NCBI GenBank assembly: GCA_038106445.1
Contig: JAYODU010000006.1
Span: 88,525 to 152,524, forward strand
DNA length: 64,000 nucleotides
DNA from: Pseudemcibacter sp038106445
GTDB lineage: Bacteria; Pseudomonadota; Alphaproteobacteria; Sphingomonadales; Emcibacteraceae
Direction: 5' to 3'
Shown: positions 26,297 through 36,052 of the stretch, piece by piece
Layout of the letters: each line of letters begins with the position of its first letter
Position numbering within the stretch: the stretch's first letter is position 1
Notes under the pieces: generated by a model
The model's database searches: none
The model's input: the letters and a program-made list of their open reading frames with translations, nothing else
Told to the model about the DNA's origin: nothing
Translations under genes and position numbers: made by a program

Positions 26297-26920
26297 ATGG
26301 CACCTCAAGTTTGGTTATCTTTTGCAGTCGCAACAATATTTCTGGTCACAATGCCGGGACCAACAATTCTCCTTACTGTAAGTTATGCATTAGGGCAGGG
26401 GAAAAATACCGCCTGGGCCACAGTACCCGGAGCCATCGTTGGCGATTTTATCGCCATGACCATATCATTAATGGGTGCTGGTGCCGTTTTAGCCGCATCC
26501 GCCACCCTTTTTACAGGACTTAAATTAATCGGCGCTGGATATCTGATCTGGATGGGAATACAGATGTGGCGATCAAAACCAATGGAAATTAACACTCAAA
26601 AAGTAAAAAATGTTACGCACAGAAAAATATTCAAAAATACTTTTTTGGTGACCGTCCTAAATCCCAAAGGGATCGTATTCTTTGTCGCATTTGTTCCGCA
26701 ATTTGTTGATCCCGCTAAAGACACCTTCATCCAATTTGCGATACTGGAAGCAACATTTATTTTTCTGGCTGCAACTTCTGTACTGATGTGGGCATTACTT
26801 GCTAGTGTTATGCATTCCAAATTCAAGGAAGAACGCACACAGAATATCGTTAATAAACTTAGCGGAAGTTTCCTGATTGGTGCGGGTTTCCTAACATTGG
26901 CGGCAAAACGTTCAAGTTAA
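26297..26920 (+). CDS. LysE family exporter
   Basis: 207-residue inner-membrane exporter with about six transmembrane segments. The signature is the N-terminal MPGPTILLTVSYALGQGKN, the conserved GxGxxxG-like stretch, LIGAGYLIWMGIQMW and LNPKGIVFFVAFVPQFV. Family members export amino acids (RhtB/LeuE type). A strong AGGAGGGAG ribosome binding site precedes the ATG. Monocistronic. Substrate unknown. Confidence 0.9.
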   Translation: MAPQVWLSFAVATIFLVTMPGPTILLTVSYALGQGKNTAWATVPGAIVGDFIAMTISLMGAGAVLAASATLFTGLKLIGAGYLIWMGIQMWRSKPMEINTQKVKNVTHRKIFKNTFLVTVLNPKGIVFFVAFVPQFVDPAKDTFIQFAILEATFIFLAATSVLMWALLASVMHSKFKEERTQNIVNKLSGSFLIGAGFLTLAAKRSS

Positions 26921-26979
26921 TAGCCGGTTGACATTGACATCTGTTTACAGCTTTATAGGAAACCAAAGGGAGATAACAA

Positions 26980-28362
26980 ATGCGTGGAATTTCAAGATCA
27001 ATATATATTATTTTCTCAACTTTATTATTTTCATTTAATTCTTATGCGCAGGACGTACCCCCACAGGAATTACCACTGCTACATGATCTGGTAAAGGATG
27101 TTTCCGCGACACGAATTGAAGCAGATATTCGTAAACTTGTGAGCTTCGGTACACGTCATACCCTGTCTGAAACAAAATCCGATACCCGTGGTATTGGCGC
27201 GGCGCGGCGCTGGATATTCGCGGAATTTGAAAAAATAAGTGCTGAATGTGGTGGCTGCCTTGATGTCATGTATGTCAGCGATACCGTAACAGGAAACCGT
27301 ATTCCCGAACCCACAGAAGTGGTAAGTGTTATCGCGGTCCAGCGCGGCGAGCTGGACCCTAATCGTTATGTCGCCATGTCCGGCGATATTGACAGCAGGG
27401 TTTCCGACCCCCTTAATGGTGTTGATGACAGCCCCGGTGCCAATGATAATGCATCCGGCATGGCCGGCGCAATTGAAGCAGCACGTGTTTTAAGCAAACA
27501 TAAATTTGCAGGTTCCATCATATATATGGGGTTATCCGGCGAAGAACAGGGGCTTTTCGGCGGACAGATCGTTGCAAAACATGCCATTGATAATAACTGG
27601 AATTTTAAAGCAGTACTGAATAACGACATGATCGGTAACATTACCGGTATTAACGGTGTGACAAACAACACCACGGCGCGTGTATTTTCCGAAGGAACAC
27701 GTGATGTGGAAACAGAGGAAGAAGCCCGCGAGCGCCGTTTCAGCGGCGGTGAAGTGGACAGTCCATCCCGCAATATCGCACGTTTTGTTGACAGACAGGC
27801 CGACAAATATATCCCCAATCTTGATGTGATGATGATTTACCGCCTTGACCGTTTCGGCCGTGGCGGTCACCACCGCCCGTTTAATGCTGTTGGTATCCCC
27901 GGGGTACGCATCATGGAAACCAATGAACATTATGACAGGCAGCACCAGGATATCCGCGTTGAAGACGGCCGTGAATATGGTGATGTTATCGAGGGAGTTG
28001 ATTTCGATTATGCTGCAAAACTGACCGCGCTTAATATAGTAAGCCTTGCAGAAATGGCAGCCGCCCCACCTTTTCCGGCGGATGTTTCATTGCAGGGTGC
28101 TGTGCGTGCATCAGCGGTTATAAGCTGGACAAAACCTGAAGGTAAAATGGCAGAAAACCTTGCCGGTTATAAGGTTTACTGGCGCCTGACAGACGCCAAT
28201 CAATGGACAAACAGTAAATATGTGGGTGATGTTGATACATATACATTTGAAAATCTGGTGATTGATAATTATTACTTCGGCGTGGTTGCCGTCGCTAAAG
28301 ACGGCGCTGAAACGCCAGTGGTCTTTCCCGGCCCTATGGGGTCATTTGGCGGATATGAATGA
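26980..28362 (+). CDS. Secreted M28 family zinc peptidase with fibronectin-like C-terminus
   Basis: 460 residues: signal peptide (about 1-23, ending SYA), an M28 aminopeptidase-like domain (about 80-360) and a fibronectin type III-like domain (about 365-445, with YKVYWRLTDANQW and NYYFGVVAVAKDG). Metal and catalytic residues appear in GANDNASGMAGAIEAARVL (bridging Asp), SGEEQGLFGG (Glu pair), NNDMIG (Asp) and the GHHRPFN His. Probably an exported aminopeptidase or peptide scavenger. Ends in a terminator shared with gshA. Confidence 0.88.
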   Translation: MRGISRSIYIIFSTLLFSFNSYAQDVPPQELPLLHDLVKDVSATRIEADIRKLVSFGTRHTLSETKSDTRGIGAARRWIFAEFEKISAECGGCLDVMYVSDTVTGNRIPEPTEVVSVIAVQRGELDPNRYVAMSGDIDSRVSDPLNGVDDSPGANDNASGMAGAIEAARVLSKHKFAGSIIYMGLSGEEQGLFGGQIVAKHAIDNNWNFKAVLNNDMIGNITGINGVTNNTTARVFSEGTRDVETEEEARERRFSGGEVDSPSRNIARFVDRQADKYIPNLDVMMIYRLDRFGRGGHHRPFNAVGIPGVRIMETNEHYDRQHQDIRVEDGREYGDVIEGVDFDYAAKLTALNIVSLAEMAAAPPFPADVSLQGAVRASAVISWTKPEGKMAENLAGYKVYWRLTDANQWTNSKYVGDVDTYTFENLVIDNYYFGVVAVAKDGAETPVVFPGPMGSFGGYE

Positions 28363-28364
28363 TA

Positions 28365-28388
28365 AAAGGCCGGAATTATCCGGCCTTT
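28365..28388. terminator. Bidirectional terminator between M28 peptidase gene and gshA
   Basis: Perfect 10-base stem AAAGGCCGGA/TCCGGCCTTT with a four-base loop, placed between the convergent stops at 28362 and 28392. The A- and T-rich ends of the arms let it act in both directions. Confidence 0.85.
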
Positions 28389-28391
28389 AAA

Positions 28392-29753
28392 TTAAAACGA
28401 ACAGTCCCGAAATACGTTTGAAATATCACCGTTCCAGGAACCGTGATAACAGTCAAGCATCCGTTGCGCCGTTGTTTTACCGCTTTCAACCGTATCAAAG
28501 AGAGGTTCAAGAAACACACGTTCATCATCGCCGCTGTTGTTTAGCTTTGCTCGCCTTTCAAGGCCGCCAGCAGATATATCAAGCATCTGTTTGGCAAGTC
28601 CCTGTACGCTTGTATTTCTAAAGGGCACTTTCAGCGCATCGCGCGGTACATTATCACGAAGCAATTGGTGTTCTTCGTGGGTCCAGTCCTTAATCATATC
28701 CCATGCCTGGTCAAGGGCTTCTTCATCGTAAAGAATACCCACCCAAAGGGCCGGAAGCGCACAAATGCGGCTCCAGGTACCACCATCAGCACCGCGCATT
28801 TCAAGAAATTTTTTAAGCCTTACTTCCGGAAAAATTGTGCTCATGTGGTCTTCCCAGTCCTTAATGGTTGGAATTTGGCCTTCAAAACCTTCTAATTTTC
28901 CATTCATGAAATCTTTAAAGGATTTGCCGGATACATCATGATAAGTGCTGCCGCGGTTCACAAAATACATCGGCACATTAAGAACGTGATCCACATATGC
29001 TTCAAAACCCATACCATCTTCAAATACAAATGGTAATATACCGCAGCGATCAGGATCGGTATCTGTCCAGATATGTGAACGATAACTTTGAAACCCGTTT
29101 GGTTTTCCTTCGGTAAAAGGGCTTGCTGCAAAAATAGCCGTTACATTTGGCTGCAGAGCCAATGAAACCCTGAATTTTTTTACCATATCGGCTTCTGATG
29201 AATAATCGAGATTAACCTGTATCGTACAAGTCCGAAGCATCATATCTAGGCCAAGATTGCCTTTTTTAGGCATATATGCGCGCATGATATTATAGCGCCC
29301 CTTTGGCATAATCGGAACATCTTCGCGTTTAGTGTTGGCGTTAAAGCCCATGCCGATATAATTAATACCAAGCTTTTTACTTACGGCCTGTGCCTGACGC
29401 AAATGGCTGTTGGATTCGGCGCAAGTCTGATGAAGAGTTTTAACCATGGCACCTGAAAGTTCAAGTTGGCCACCGGGCTCCAAGGTAACTGACTGCCCAT
29501 CTTTTTTAAGGCCGATGATATATTCACCTTCCATAATGGGTTCCCAGTCAAATTCTTTTTTTAGAGCGTTTAAAATTGCCTTGATACTGCGCTCACCTTC
29601 GTAAGGAACGGGCTTTTGCGAATCGATACAATAAACAAATTTTTCATGTTCAGTACCGATCGTCCATTCCTCTTTCGGTTTTGAGCCGGAAGCGATGTAA
29701 TCGATAAGTTGTTGTTTGGATTCAATTGGGGAGTTTTTGGATATGCCTGCCAC
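28392..29753 (-). CDS. gshA: Glutamate-cysteine ligase (plant/alphaproteobacterial type)
   Basis: First enzyme of glutathione synthesis, joining glutamate and cysteine with ATP. 453 residues of the GCS2 type found in Alphaproteobacteria and plants, unlike E. coli GshA. Visible family segments: WTIGTEHEKFVY, LEPGGQLELSGA, GMGFNANTKREDVPIMPKGRY, and EMRGADGGTWSRICALPALWVG. The plant enzyme is redox-controlled by disulfides; I cannot judge that here. It stands alone, with a terminator shared with the M28 peptidase gene. Confidence 0.95.
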   Translation of the reverse strand: MAGISKNSPIESKQQLIDYIASGSKPKEEWTIGTEHEKFVYCIDSQKPVPYEGERSIKAILNALKKEFDWEPIMEGEYIIGLKKDGQSVTLEPGGQLELSGAMVKTLHQTCAESNSHLRQAQAVSKKLGINYIGMGFNANTKREDVPIMPKGRYNIMRAYMPKKGNLGLDMMLRTCTIQVNLDYSSEADMVKKFRVSLALQPNVTAIFAASPFTEGKPNGFQSYRSHIWTDTDPDRCGILPFVFEDGMGFEAYVDHVLNVPMYFVNRGSTYHDVSGKSFKDFMNGKLEGFEGQIPTIKDWEDHMSTIFPEVRLKKFLEMRGADGGTWSRICALPALWVGILYDEEALDQAWDMIKDWTHEEHQLLRDNVPRDALKVPFRNTSVQGLAKQMLDISAGGLERRAKLNNSGDDERVFLEPLFDTVESGKTTAQRMLDCYHGSWNGDISNVFRDCSF

Positions 29754-29806
29754 GGTATTGCCCTCTTTTTATAGCCCTGAAATACGCATTTACGATCATG
29801 TGGTGT

Positions 29807-30541
29807 TTAAGGAAATAATGTCAATAGTCCGTCTCTTACTTCGTAACCACTTAATTGATTTAAAAAGCTCATGCCAAGCAATGACACATCAAGCTCACCC
29901 TGATTCACATTACCATCGACACTTTCAACGCGGATTGGCCCTACATTTATCGAATCAATTTTTACTTCCGCACTGAAGACAATACCGTTGGCTGTAGAGG
30001 CATGTTGATCAAATGTTAATTGATCAATTTCATAACCTATTTTTTCTGCATCATCCATTGTAAGAACGACGTGTGTGGCCCCGGTATCGACCATAAAATT
30101 AATATCCGTTCCGTTAATCTGCGCCTGAATATAATAATGGCCGCTCATATCTGGCCTAAATGTAATGGCATTCTCAATAATTTCACCACCAGCCGGATTA
30201 AATTCATTTCCAAGCCGGCTTGTACCGTTCCAAACTGAATAACCGAGCCCCAACACACCAAAAATTATCACCCAGCCAGCAACATTTCTAAGCGCCTGCC
30301 CGGGATCACTTACAATATGACCCACAAGGCCCGCACCAACCAATGCAAGCAATAAAAAGTCATACATAAGATAAGCCCCACGACCATCAGCATACCCGCT
30401 ACCGACAACCCATGCTATTATAAGCACTACAAGCGCAACTGTGACCGCCAATATCAGAAAGCCTGCCATCGATTTTTTAGGGGGTTTTTCATTGCCATTA
30501 GATGGTGGCTTTCCCCATGGTGAATGATTTTGATCCCTCAT
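29807..30541 (-). CDS. Membrane-anchored retropepsin-like aspartic protease (TIGR02281 type)
   Basis: About 244 residues: soluble N-terminal stretch, three or four transmembrane segments (about 25-120) and a C-terminal retropepsin-like domain with the catalytic FMVDTGATHVVL and the closing DVSLLGMSFLNQL segment. This matches the alphaproteobacterial clan AA aspartic protease family. I place the start at the ATG at 30541, which overlaps the rsmE stop as ATGA; the frame continues to 30571, but that would overlap rsmE by 34 bases. Substrate unknown. Confidence 0.85.
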   Translation of the reverse strand: MRDQNHSPWGKPPSNGNEKPPKKSMAGFLILAVTVALVVLIIAWVVGSGYADGRGAYLMYDFLLLALVGAGLVGHIVSDPGQALRNVAGWVIIFGVLGLGYSVWNGTSRLGNEFNPAGGEIIENAITFRPDMSGHYYIQAQINGTDINFMVDTGATHVVLTMDDAEKIGYEIDQLTFDQHASTANGIVFSAEVKIDSINVGPIRVESVDGNVNQGELDVSLLGMSFLNQLSGYEVRDGLLTLFP

Positions 30542-31272
30542 GCGCCCCAATCCCCAAAATATACCTGCCATAATGTAAGTGCCGAAACCGCCGCCGTATC
30601 AGCCCTTAAAATCCGGGGACCAAGCGTAACCGCATAAGCATTTTTATGGTTTTTGATCATATCTCTTTCTTCCGGTGAGAAGCCCCCTTCCGGTCCTATC
30701 AATATTGCCCATTTGTCATAGTCCGGATTTATGTCTTTCATCTGCAATGCTTCCCCCTTTTCATCACAAAATAAAAGCCCCCGGTCAGCCGGCCATTCCC
30801 GTAATATATCTTCTAACGATATGAGATCTTCAATAAGTGGAACAGTCATCCTGCCTGATTGTTCTGCTGCTTCAATAGCATTGGCAACAAGTTTCTCAGG
30901 CTTAACACGGTCCAGGTTTGTCCGCTTTGTAACAACAGGTATGATTTTTCTAACGCCCAATTCGGTTGCCTTTTGGATGATATAATCAACCCGTGCTTTT
31001 TTAACCGGTGCATACATGTACCATAAATCAGGTTCGCTTGTCTGTCCTTCTATTTTTTGGCCAATCGCAATTGTTGTCTTCCCCTTTCCAACCTTTACGA
31101 CCCGGGCATCCCATTCACCATCAAACCCGTTGAAGATAGTTAGCGTTTCATCCTCTTTCACGCGCAGTACATTGACCAGATAATGTCCCTGATTTCCTTC
31201 AATTAAATGCATATCGCCCTTTTTAAATCCACAATTGATATAAAGGCGCGTTCTGGGCTTTTTATTCGACAT
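30538..31272 (-). CDS. rsmE: 16S rRNA (uracil1498-N3)-methyltransferase
   Basis: SPOUT-class methyltransferase acting on U1498 of 16S rRNA. 244 residues: PUA-like N-terminal domain (about 8-75) and trefoil-knot domain with the conserved YIIQKATELGVRKIIPV, the AAEQSGR segment, and the SAM-binding LIGPEGGFSPEE and TLGPRILRADTAAV. Family length. Divergent from ubiA, with 58 bases between. Confidence 0.95.
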   Translation of the reverse strand: MSNKKPRTRLYINCGFKKGDMHLIEGNQGHYLVNVLRVKEDETLTIFNGFDGEWDARVVKVGKGKTTIAIGQKIEGQTSEPDLWYMYAPVKKARVDYIIQKATELGVRKIIPVVTKRTNLDRVKPEKLVANAIEAAEQSGRMTVPLIEDLISLEDILREWPADRGLLFCDEKGEALQMKDINPDYDKWAILIGPEGGFSPEERDMIKNHKNAYAVTLGPRILRADTAAVSALTLWQVYFGDWGA

Positions 31273-31330
31273 TTTGCCTCATATATTTATGATTATATTC
31301 ATATGATAAACACAAGTCGCGTAATAACAA

Positions 31331-32281
31331 ATGACAAAATTAGATGATCGTATAAAAAACGCACCAGAAGATACATTGAAGGAAAGTTGGGTTCATAAAC
31401 TTGCTCCTGATTTTGCCTGGCCATATCTTCAATTGATGCGCGCGGATCGCCCGATCGGAACTTGGCTCCTGTTATGGCCTTGTTTTTGGTCTATTTTACT
31501 TGCGGGGCACTACCATGGTGCAACGAATGCACTTGCCAATTGGGAACTCCTGATATTTTTTGCCATCGGTGCTTTTGTGATGCGGGGTGCCGGTTGTGTG
31601 GTTAATGATCTTTGGGACCGTGAAGCCGATGCGCTTGTAGAACGTACAAAATCCAGACCGTTACCAAGTGGTCGTGTGTCTGTGACTGGTGCGTTTATAT
31701 TTGCCTGTGCTCTTTCACTCATCGGCCTAATAATATTGCTTCTGCTAAACCGGTTTACCCAGATTATTGGTGTATCGTCACTTATCCTTGTTATCATTTA
31801 CCCGCTTATGAAACGCATTACATATTGGCCGCAATTGATGCTTGGATTCACATTCAACTGGGGTGCGCTTATGGGATGGACTGCCGTGAGTGGGAAAATT
31901 GAACTTACTACGCTTTTACTTTATGCAGGGGGTATTTTCTGGACTCTGGGATATGACACTATTTATGCCCATCAGGATAGAGATGATGATGAACGGGTTG
32001 GCGTGAAGTCCACTGCTATACGTTTTGGTGACAAAACTGTCATCTGGGTCAGTGGTTTTTATATTATCACATTTGCTTTGTTTCTTGTCGCAGGCATATC
32101 AGCAGGACTTGGGTTCTCTTTTTACCTAGGCATAATTCCCGCAGGTTTCCATCTGGTATATCAAATTGTCAAACTTGATATTAATGACCGCGAAGGATGC
32201 CTTAAACTTTTCAAGTCCAATCATTATTTTGGAATGCTGTTTTTTGTGGCTATCCTTGCCGGATATATTTACGAGTGGTGA
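31331..32281 (+). CDS. ubiA: 4-hydroxybenzoate polyprenyltransferase
   Basis: Integral membrane prenyltransferase that attaches the polyprenyl chain to 4-hydroxybenzoate in ubiquinone synthesis. 316 residues with about eight or nine transmembrane helices. The two aspartate-rich motifs that bind Mg-diphosphate are NDLWDREADALVERTKSRPL and DTIYAHQDRDDDERVGVKS. Its 3' end overlaps the convergent glycosyltransferase gene by 13 bases. ubiD lies about 4 kb away in the same window. Confidence 0.95.
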   Translation: MTKLDDRIKNAPEDTLKESWVHKLAPDFAWPYLQLMRADRPIGTWLLLWPCFWSILLAGHYHGATNALANWELLIFFAIGAFVMRGAGCVVNDLWDREADALVERTKSRPLPSGRVSVTGAFIFACALSLIGLIILLLLNRFTQIIGVSSLILVIIYPLMKRITYWPQLMLGFTFNWGALMGWTAVSGKIELTTLLLYAGGIFWTLGYDTIYAHQDRDDDERVGVKSTAIRFGDKTVIWVSGFYIITFALFLVAGISAGLGFSFYLGIIPAGFHLVYQIVKLDINDREGCLKLFKSNHYFGMLFFVAILAGYIYEW

Positions 32282-33543
32282 TCGGCTATTAGCCCGTCCA
32301 TAAATTTTTCAATTTTTTCAAATTGGACGGCACGCATGAATTTATCCCGATTTGGGTTTGGAGAATTTGTTCTATCTCTCAGTTTTTCTATAAGATATTC
32401 TGCAATTTCATCCTCATCATTGCTGACAAGCCCGAAATTATTATCGCGGATAATATCGGCGGCCTCGCCTTCGGTGCCACCAACAGAAAGAATTGGTTTT
32501 CCAGCACCGATATATTCAAACAGTTTTCCGGCAATAACACCGTTTTCGCGCTTGTCATCCCACCTTAGAAGCAAAAGGATGTCGGTAGCTGCCATAATAC
32601 TATGCAGTTCTGATTGCGGGATATAAGTGCTGCATACAATCTGGCCTTCAAGGTTATTATCCTTTATCACTTTTCGTTGTTCGTCACTTAATTCATCTTT
32701 GCCGAATTCAGTATAAAGAAGTACCTTTACCTTTTTGGCATCCTCACCCATTTTTGCCAGAGCTTCAAATAATTTAAGCGGGTCGCGCTTTCCCTGATAT
32801 AAAGCCCCGGCATAAAGAATGGTTAGATGATCCGGATAAAGGAATTTTGGTTTGATCTTTTCAAAATCATCCGGATCAAACCCGTTCATCGCCAGCTCAA
32901 CGGCCATATTTCGCGCATCCTTTAATAATTTAACCCAGCTATCGGTTACGGTTATCAGTCCGCTGCAATTGGAAAGTACCCTTTTTTCGATAAACTTATC
33001 AATTTTTTTGCGTAGGTCCGATCCGCTATAATATCCGTGATCTGACCATAGATCCCTGTAATCCGCCACCCAGGGCACATCAATAATGCGCGCAAGCTTT
33101 GATGCAACAATAAGCGATGTAAAAGGGGGTACAGTTGTGAAGATGATATCGGGCGCCCAATGCTGAAACAGTTTGCGCCCTTCCCTTATTGCGGTTGGAT
33201 ACCAACCGATGGTTCTGTCCGGAATATTGGTTATTTTCCTGTAATAATAACTGAGTTTTGATTCTTCACCGACTTCTTTTTCCTGCTTATGCTCTATTTC
33301 TTCTAAAGTCGTTTGATTATCAGTCTTCTTTTTTTCCGTTTTTCCAAATAAATTTTTAAGCCAGTTCTTAACCTTAGATGGAAACGCATTAATATCCTTA
33401 AATTCAGTGAATATGATCTTGTCCATCGATATTTCAGGGGACAGGGATGTACCCTGGTCTTCCCGGATAGGTGACAGCACTTTTAACTCATGTCCTTGCT
33501 CCACAAGGTATTTGGCAAGTTTATTGACCCTACTTCCAGACAC
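32269..33543 (-). CDS. Glycosyltransferase family 4-like protein, N-terminus in another frame
   Basis: 424-residue open frame resembling GT4-type sugar transferases: DYRDLWSDHGYY acceptor-side segment, GLITVTDSWVKLL, ILYAGALYQGKRDPL, and the donor-site GKLFEYIGAGKPILSVG. It starts at a GTG with SGSRVNKLAKYLVEQGHE, which in family members is preceded by a first beta strand like KILIVSGFFPPYAP. That strand is encoded just upstream from a TTG at 33587 (AGGAAG ribosome binding site) but in the +1 frame; a shift at six T (33559-33564, minus strand) would join them. So the gene is frameshifted, or uses programmed slippage. Probable role: cell-surface polysaccharide assembly. Confidence 0.75.
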   Translation of the reverse strand: MSGSRVNKLAKYLVEQGHELKVLSPIREDQGTSLSPEISMDKIIFTEFKDINAFPSKVKNWLKNLFGKTEKKKTDNQTTLEEIEHKQEKEVGEESKLSYYYRKITNIPDRTIGWYPTAIREGRKLFQHWAPDIIFTTVPPFTSLIVASKLARIIDVPWVADYRDLWSDHGYYSGSDLRKKIDKFIEKRVLSNCSGLITVTDSWVKLLKDARNMAVELAMNGFDPDDFEKIKPKFLYPDHLTILYAGALYQGKRDPLKLFEALAKMGEDAKKVKVLLYTEFGKDELSDEQRKVIKDNNLEGQIVCSTYIPQSELHSIMAATDILLLLRWDDKRENGVIAGKLFEYIGAGKPILSVGGTEGEAADIIRDNNFGLVSNDEDEIAEYLIEKLRDRTNSPNPNRDKFMRAVQFEKIEKFMDGLIADHHS

Positions 33544-33750
33544 TGGCGCATAGGGCGGAAAAAACCTGAAACGATCAGTATTTTCAATGAAACTTCCTTT
33601 ATTTTACCTTGGATTATTAATTTATATAGCAAACAAGAACATAAAAAGAAGTTAATTTTGGGAACTTCAAATGGCCCCTTCCTAACAAACGTCAATCAAC
33701 TCTTGATTTCCGAACCATAATTGAGCATTGTGTCATATCTTTTGTAGGGA

Positions 33751-33782
33751 AAGGCTTGCAAAGCGACCTGTTTTCAAGCCTT
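33751..33782. promoter_or_regulatory. Leader hairpin upstream of hppA
   Basis: Arms AAGGCTTG (33751-33758) and CAAGCCTT (33775-33782), 16-base loop, 43 bases before the hppA start. No T-run follows. Could influence mRNA stability or translation; function unknown. Confidence 0.35.
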
Positions 33783-33825
33783 ATAAAAGGAAAAATTTTA
33801 TTTAAAAAGTAAATCAGAGGGAATA

Positions 33826-35922
33826 ATGACTGATATTAATCTAATAATTATTGGCTGTGGTGTTCTTGCGTTGCTCTATGGGGCTTATGCAACCAGAAGA
33901 GTGCTCGCCTTTGGTACCGGTAATGAGCGTATGCAGGAAATTGCGGGCGCTATTCAGGAAGGTGCCGCTGCTTATCTTAACCGTCAATATAAAGCTGTTG
34001 CCATTGTAGGGGTTGTTGTTGCAATCGCACTGGGAGCTTTGCTTGGCAAACATGTCGCTATTGGTTTTATTGCCGGTGCCGTTCTTTCCGGTGCAGCAGG
34101 ATATATCGGAATGAATGTATCTGTTCGTGCAAATGTCCGGACATCACAGGCAGCATCTGAAAGTCTTGGCAAAGCACTTGACGTTGCCTTTACATCCGGC
34201 GCAATTACCGGAATGCTTGTTGTCGGTCTTGGTCTGCTTGGTGTGGCTGTATATTATTTTTATATGGTTTCAAGCGGGGCTGATGTACGTTACAACCTTG
34301 AAGGGCTAATCGGTCTTGGTTTTGGTGCCAGTCTTATTTCCATCTTTGCCCGTCTTGGTGGCGGTATCTTTACAAAAGGTGCCGACGTGGGTGGTGATAT
34401 GGTTGGTAAAGTAGAAGCCGGTATTCCCGAAGATGATCCCCGCAACCCTGCGACTATCGCTGATAACGTCGGTGACAATGTTGGTGACTGCGCGGGTATG
34501 GCGGCTGACCTTTTTGAAACCTATGCTGTGACGGTTGTTGCAACAATGCTGATTGCTTCAAGTGCATTTGTCGAAAGTTCTGTGGATAATATGATGGTTC
34601 TTCCATTAATGATCGGTGGACTTTGTATTGTTGCATCTATATTCGGTACTTTCTTTGTGCGGCTTGGCGCTTCAGAAAACATCATGGGTGCCCTTTATAA
34701 AGGACTTGTTGCCAGTGCTGTGATATCGGCATTACTCATATTTGGTATGTTCCAAATGTGGGATATGTTCTCAGGCGCACAAATGGCAAGTGGTAAAATG
34801 CTGACCGCCATGAACCTCTATTGGTGTGTTCTTACCGGTCTTGGTGTTACGGCGCTTATTGTTTGGATCACCGAATATTACACAAGTACTGAATATCGCC
34901 CTGTTAGAGTAATCGCCGAGGCATCGGAAACCGGTCATGGAACCAATGTTATTCAGGGACTTGCCATTTCAATGGAAGCAACAGCGCTTCCGGTTATTGT
35001 AATTTCAGCGGGTATTTTCATTGCCTATGCGCAGGCTGGCCTGTTTGGAATTTCACTGGCTGCTACAGCGATGCTGTCCCTTGCCGGTATGGTTGTGGCA
35101 CTTGATGCTTACGGCCCAGTCACGGATAATGCCGGTGGTATTGCTGAAATGTCTGATCTTCCGGAAGATGTCCGTAATACAACCGACAAACTTGACGCCG
35201 TTGGCAATACGACAAAAGCAGTAACAAAGGGATATGCCATCGGATCAGCAGCACTTGCAGCACTTGTGCTGTTTGCGGCCTATACAGAAGAAATCAGACA
35301 TTATCTTCCGCAATATGCAAACATTACATTCCCACTTCAGGATCCCTTTGTTGTGATCGGCCTGTTTGTGGGCGGTATGCTTCCATATCTGTTCGCATCC
35401 ATGTCCATGCTTGCAGTTGGTCGTGCAGCAGCCAGCGTTGTGGTTGAAGTACGCCGTCAATTTAAGGAAATTGCAGGTATTATGGAAGGCACCGCCAAGC
35501 CGGAATATGGCCGTGCGGTTGACCTTCTGACCAAAGCAGCAATCAGGGAAATGATCGTGCCTTCACTACTGCCACTTCTGGCGCCATTTGTGCTCTTCTT
35601 CGCGGCATATTTTGTGACTGGAGACATGGTCCCTGCATTCCAGGCGCTTGGTGCGATGCTACTTGGAACCATTGTAACCGGACTATTTATTGCGATTTCA
35701 ATGACTTCCGGGGGTGGTGCATGGGATAACGCCAAGAAATATATCGAAGATGGTAACCACGGCGGCAAAGGCTCAGAAGCCCATAAAGCATCCGTAACTG
35801 GTGATACAGTTGGTGATCCTTATAAGGATACTGCAGGCCCTGCGGTTAACCCGCTTATTAAAATTACCAATATCGTGGCAATTTTGCTTGTTGCGATCGT
35901 GGCTAAATCAGGGATGGGATAA
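33826..35922 (+). CDS. hppA: Membrane H+-translocating pyrophosphatase, K+-independent type
   Basis: Uses pyrophosphate hydrolysis to pump ions across the inner membrane. 698 residues with about 16 transmembrane helices. The pyrophosphate-binding segment GADVGGDMVGKVEAGIPEDD, the second acidic loop DNVGDNVGDCAGMAADLFE, and the C-terminal SVTGDTVGDPYKDTAGPAVNPLIK are intact. In GNTTKAVTKGYAIGSAAL the Lys and the Thr three residues later mark the K+-independent H+-pumping class (K+-dependent enzymes have Ala). GAGGGAATA ribosome binding site. The soluble pyrophosphatase gene follows after a terminator. Confidence 0.96.
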   Translation: MTDINLIIIGCGVLALLYGAYATRRVLAFGTGNERMQEIAGAIQEGAAAYLNRQYKAVAIVGVVVAIALGALLGKHVAIGFIAGAVLSGAAGYIGMNVSVRANVRTSQAASESLGKALDVAFTSGAITGMLVVGLGLLGVAVYYFYMVSSGADVRYNLEGLIGLGFGASLISIFARLGGGIFTKGADVGGDMVGKVEAGIPEDDPRNPATIADNVGDNVGDCAGMAADLFETYAVTVVATMLIASSAFVESSVDNMMVLPLMIGGLCIVASIFGTFFVRLGASENIMGALYKGLVASAVISALLIFGMFQMWDMFSGAQMASGKMLTAMNLYWCVLTGLGVTALIVWITEYYTSTEYRPVRVIAEASETGHGTNVIQGLAISMEATALPVIVISAGIFIAYAQAGLFGISLAATAMLSLAGMVVALDAYGPVTDNAGGIAEMSDLPEDVRNTTDKLDAVGNTTKAVTKGYAIGSAALAALVLFAAYTEEIRHYLPQYANITFPLQDPFVVIGLFVGGMLPYLFASMSMLAVGRAAASVVVEVRRQFKEIAGIMEGTAKPEYGRAVDLLTKAAIREMIVPSLLPLLAPFVLFFAAYFVTGDMVPAFQALGAMLLGTIVTGLFIAISMTSGGGAWDNAKKYIEDGNHGGKGSEAHKASVTGDTVGDPYKDTAGPAVNPLIKITNIVAILLVAIVAKSGMG

Positions 35923-35944
35923 ACACTCCCATTAAATTATTTAG

Positions 35945-35973
35945 AAAGCCTCGCCACTGGCGGGGCTTTTTTT
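35945..35973 (+). terminator. Rho-independent terminator after hppA
   Basis: Stem AAGCCTCGCC/GGCGGGGCTT with one G-T pair and a short ACT-containing loop, followed by a run of seven T. Confidence 0.9.
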
Positions 35974-36052
35974 ATTAAAAAACATGCTGACAAGGCCGTC
36001 ATAATGACTATATTGCGCCCATATTTACTGCTTCTAATTATGGGTATAACAC

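Noticed and set aside
27366..27818. 150-codon minus-strand frame inside the M28 peptidase gene
   Set aside because: Shadow of a well-supported gene; no signals of its own.
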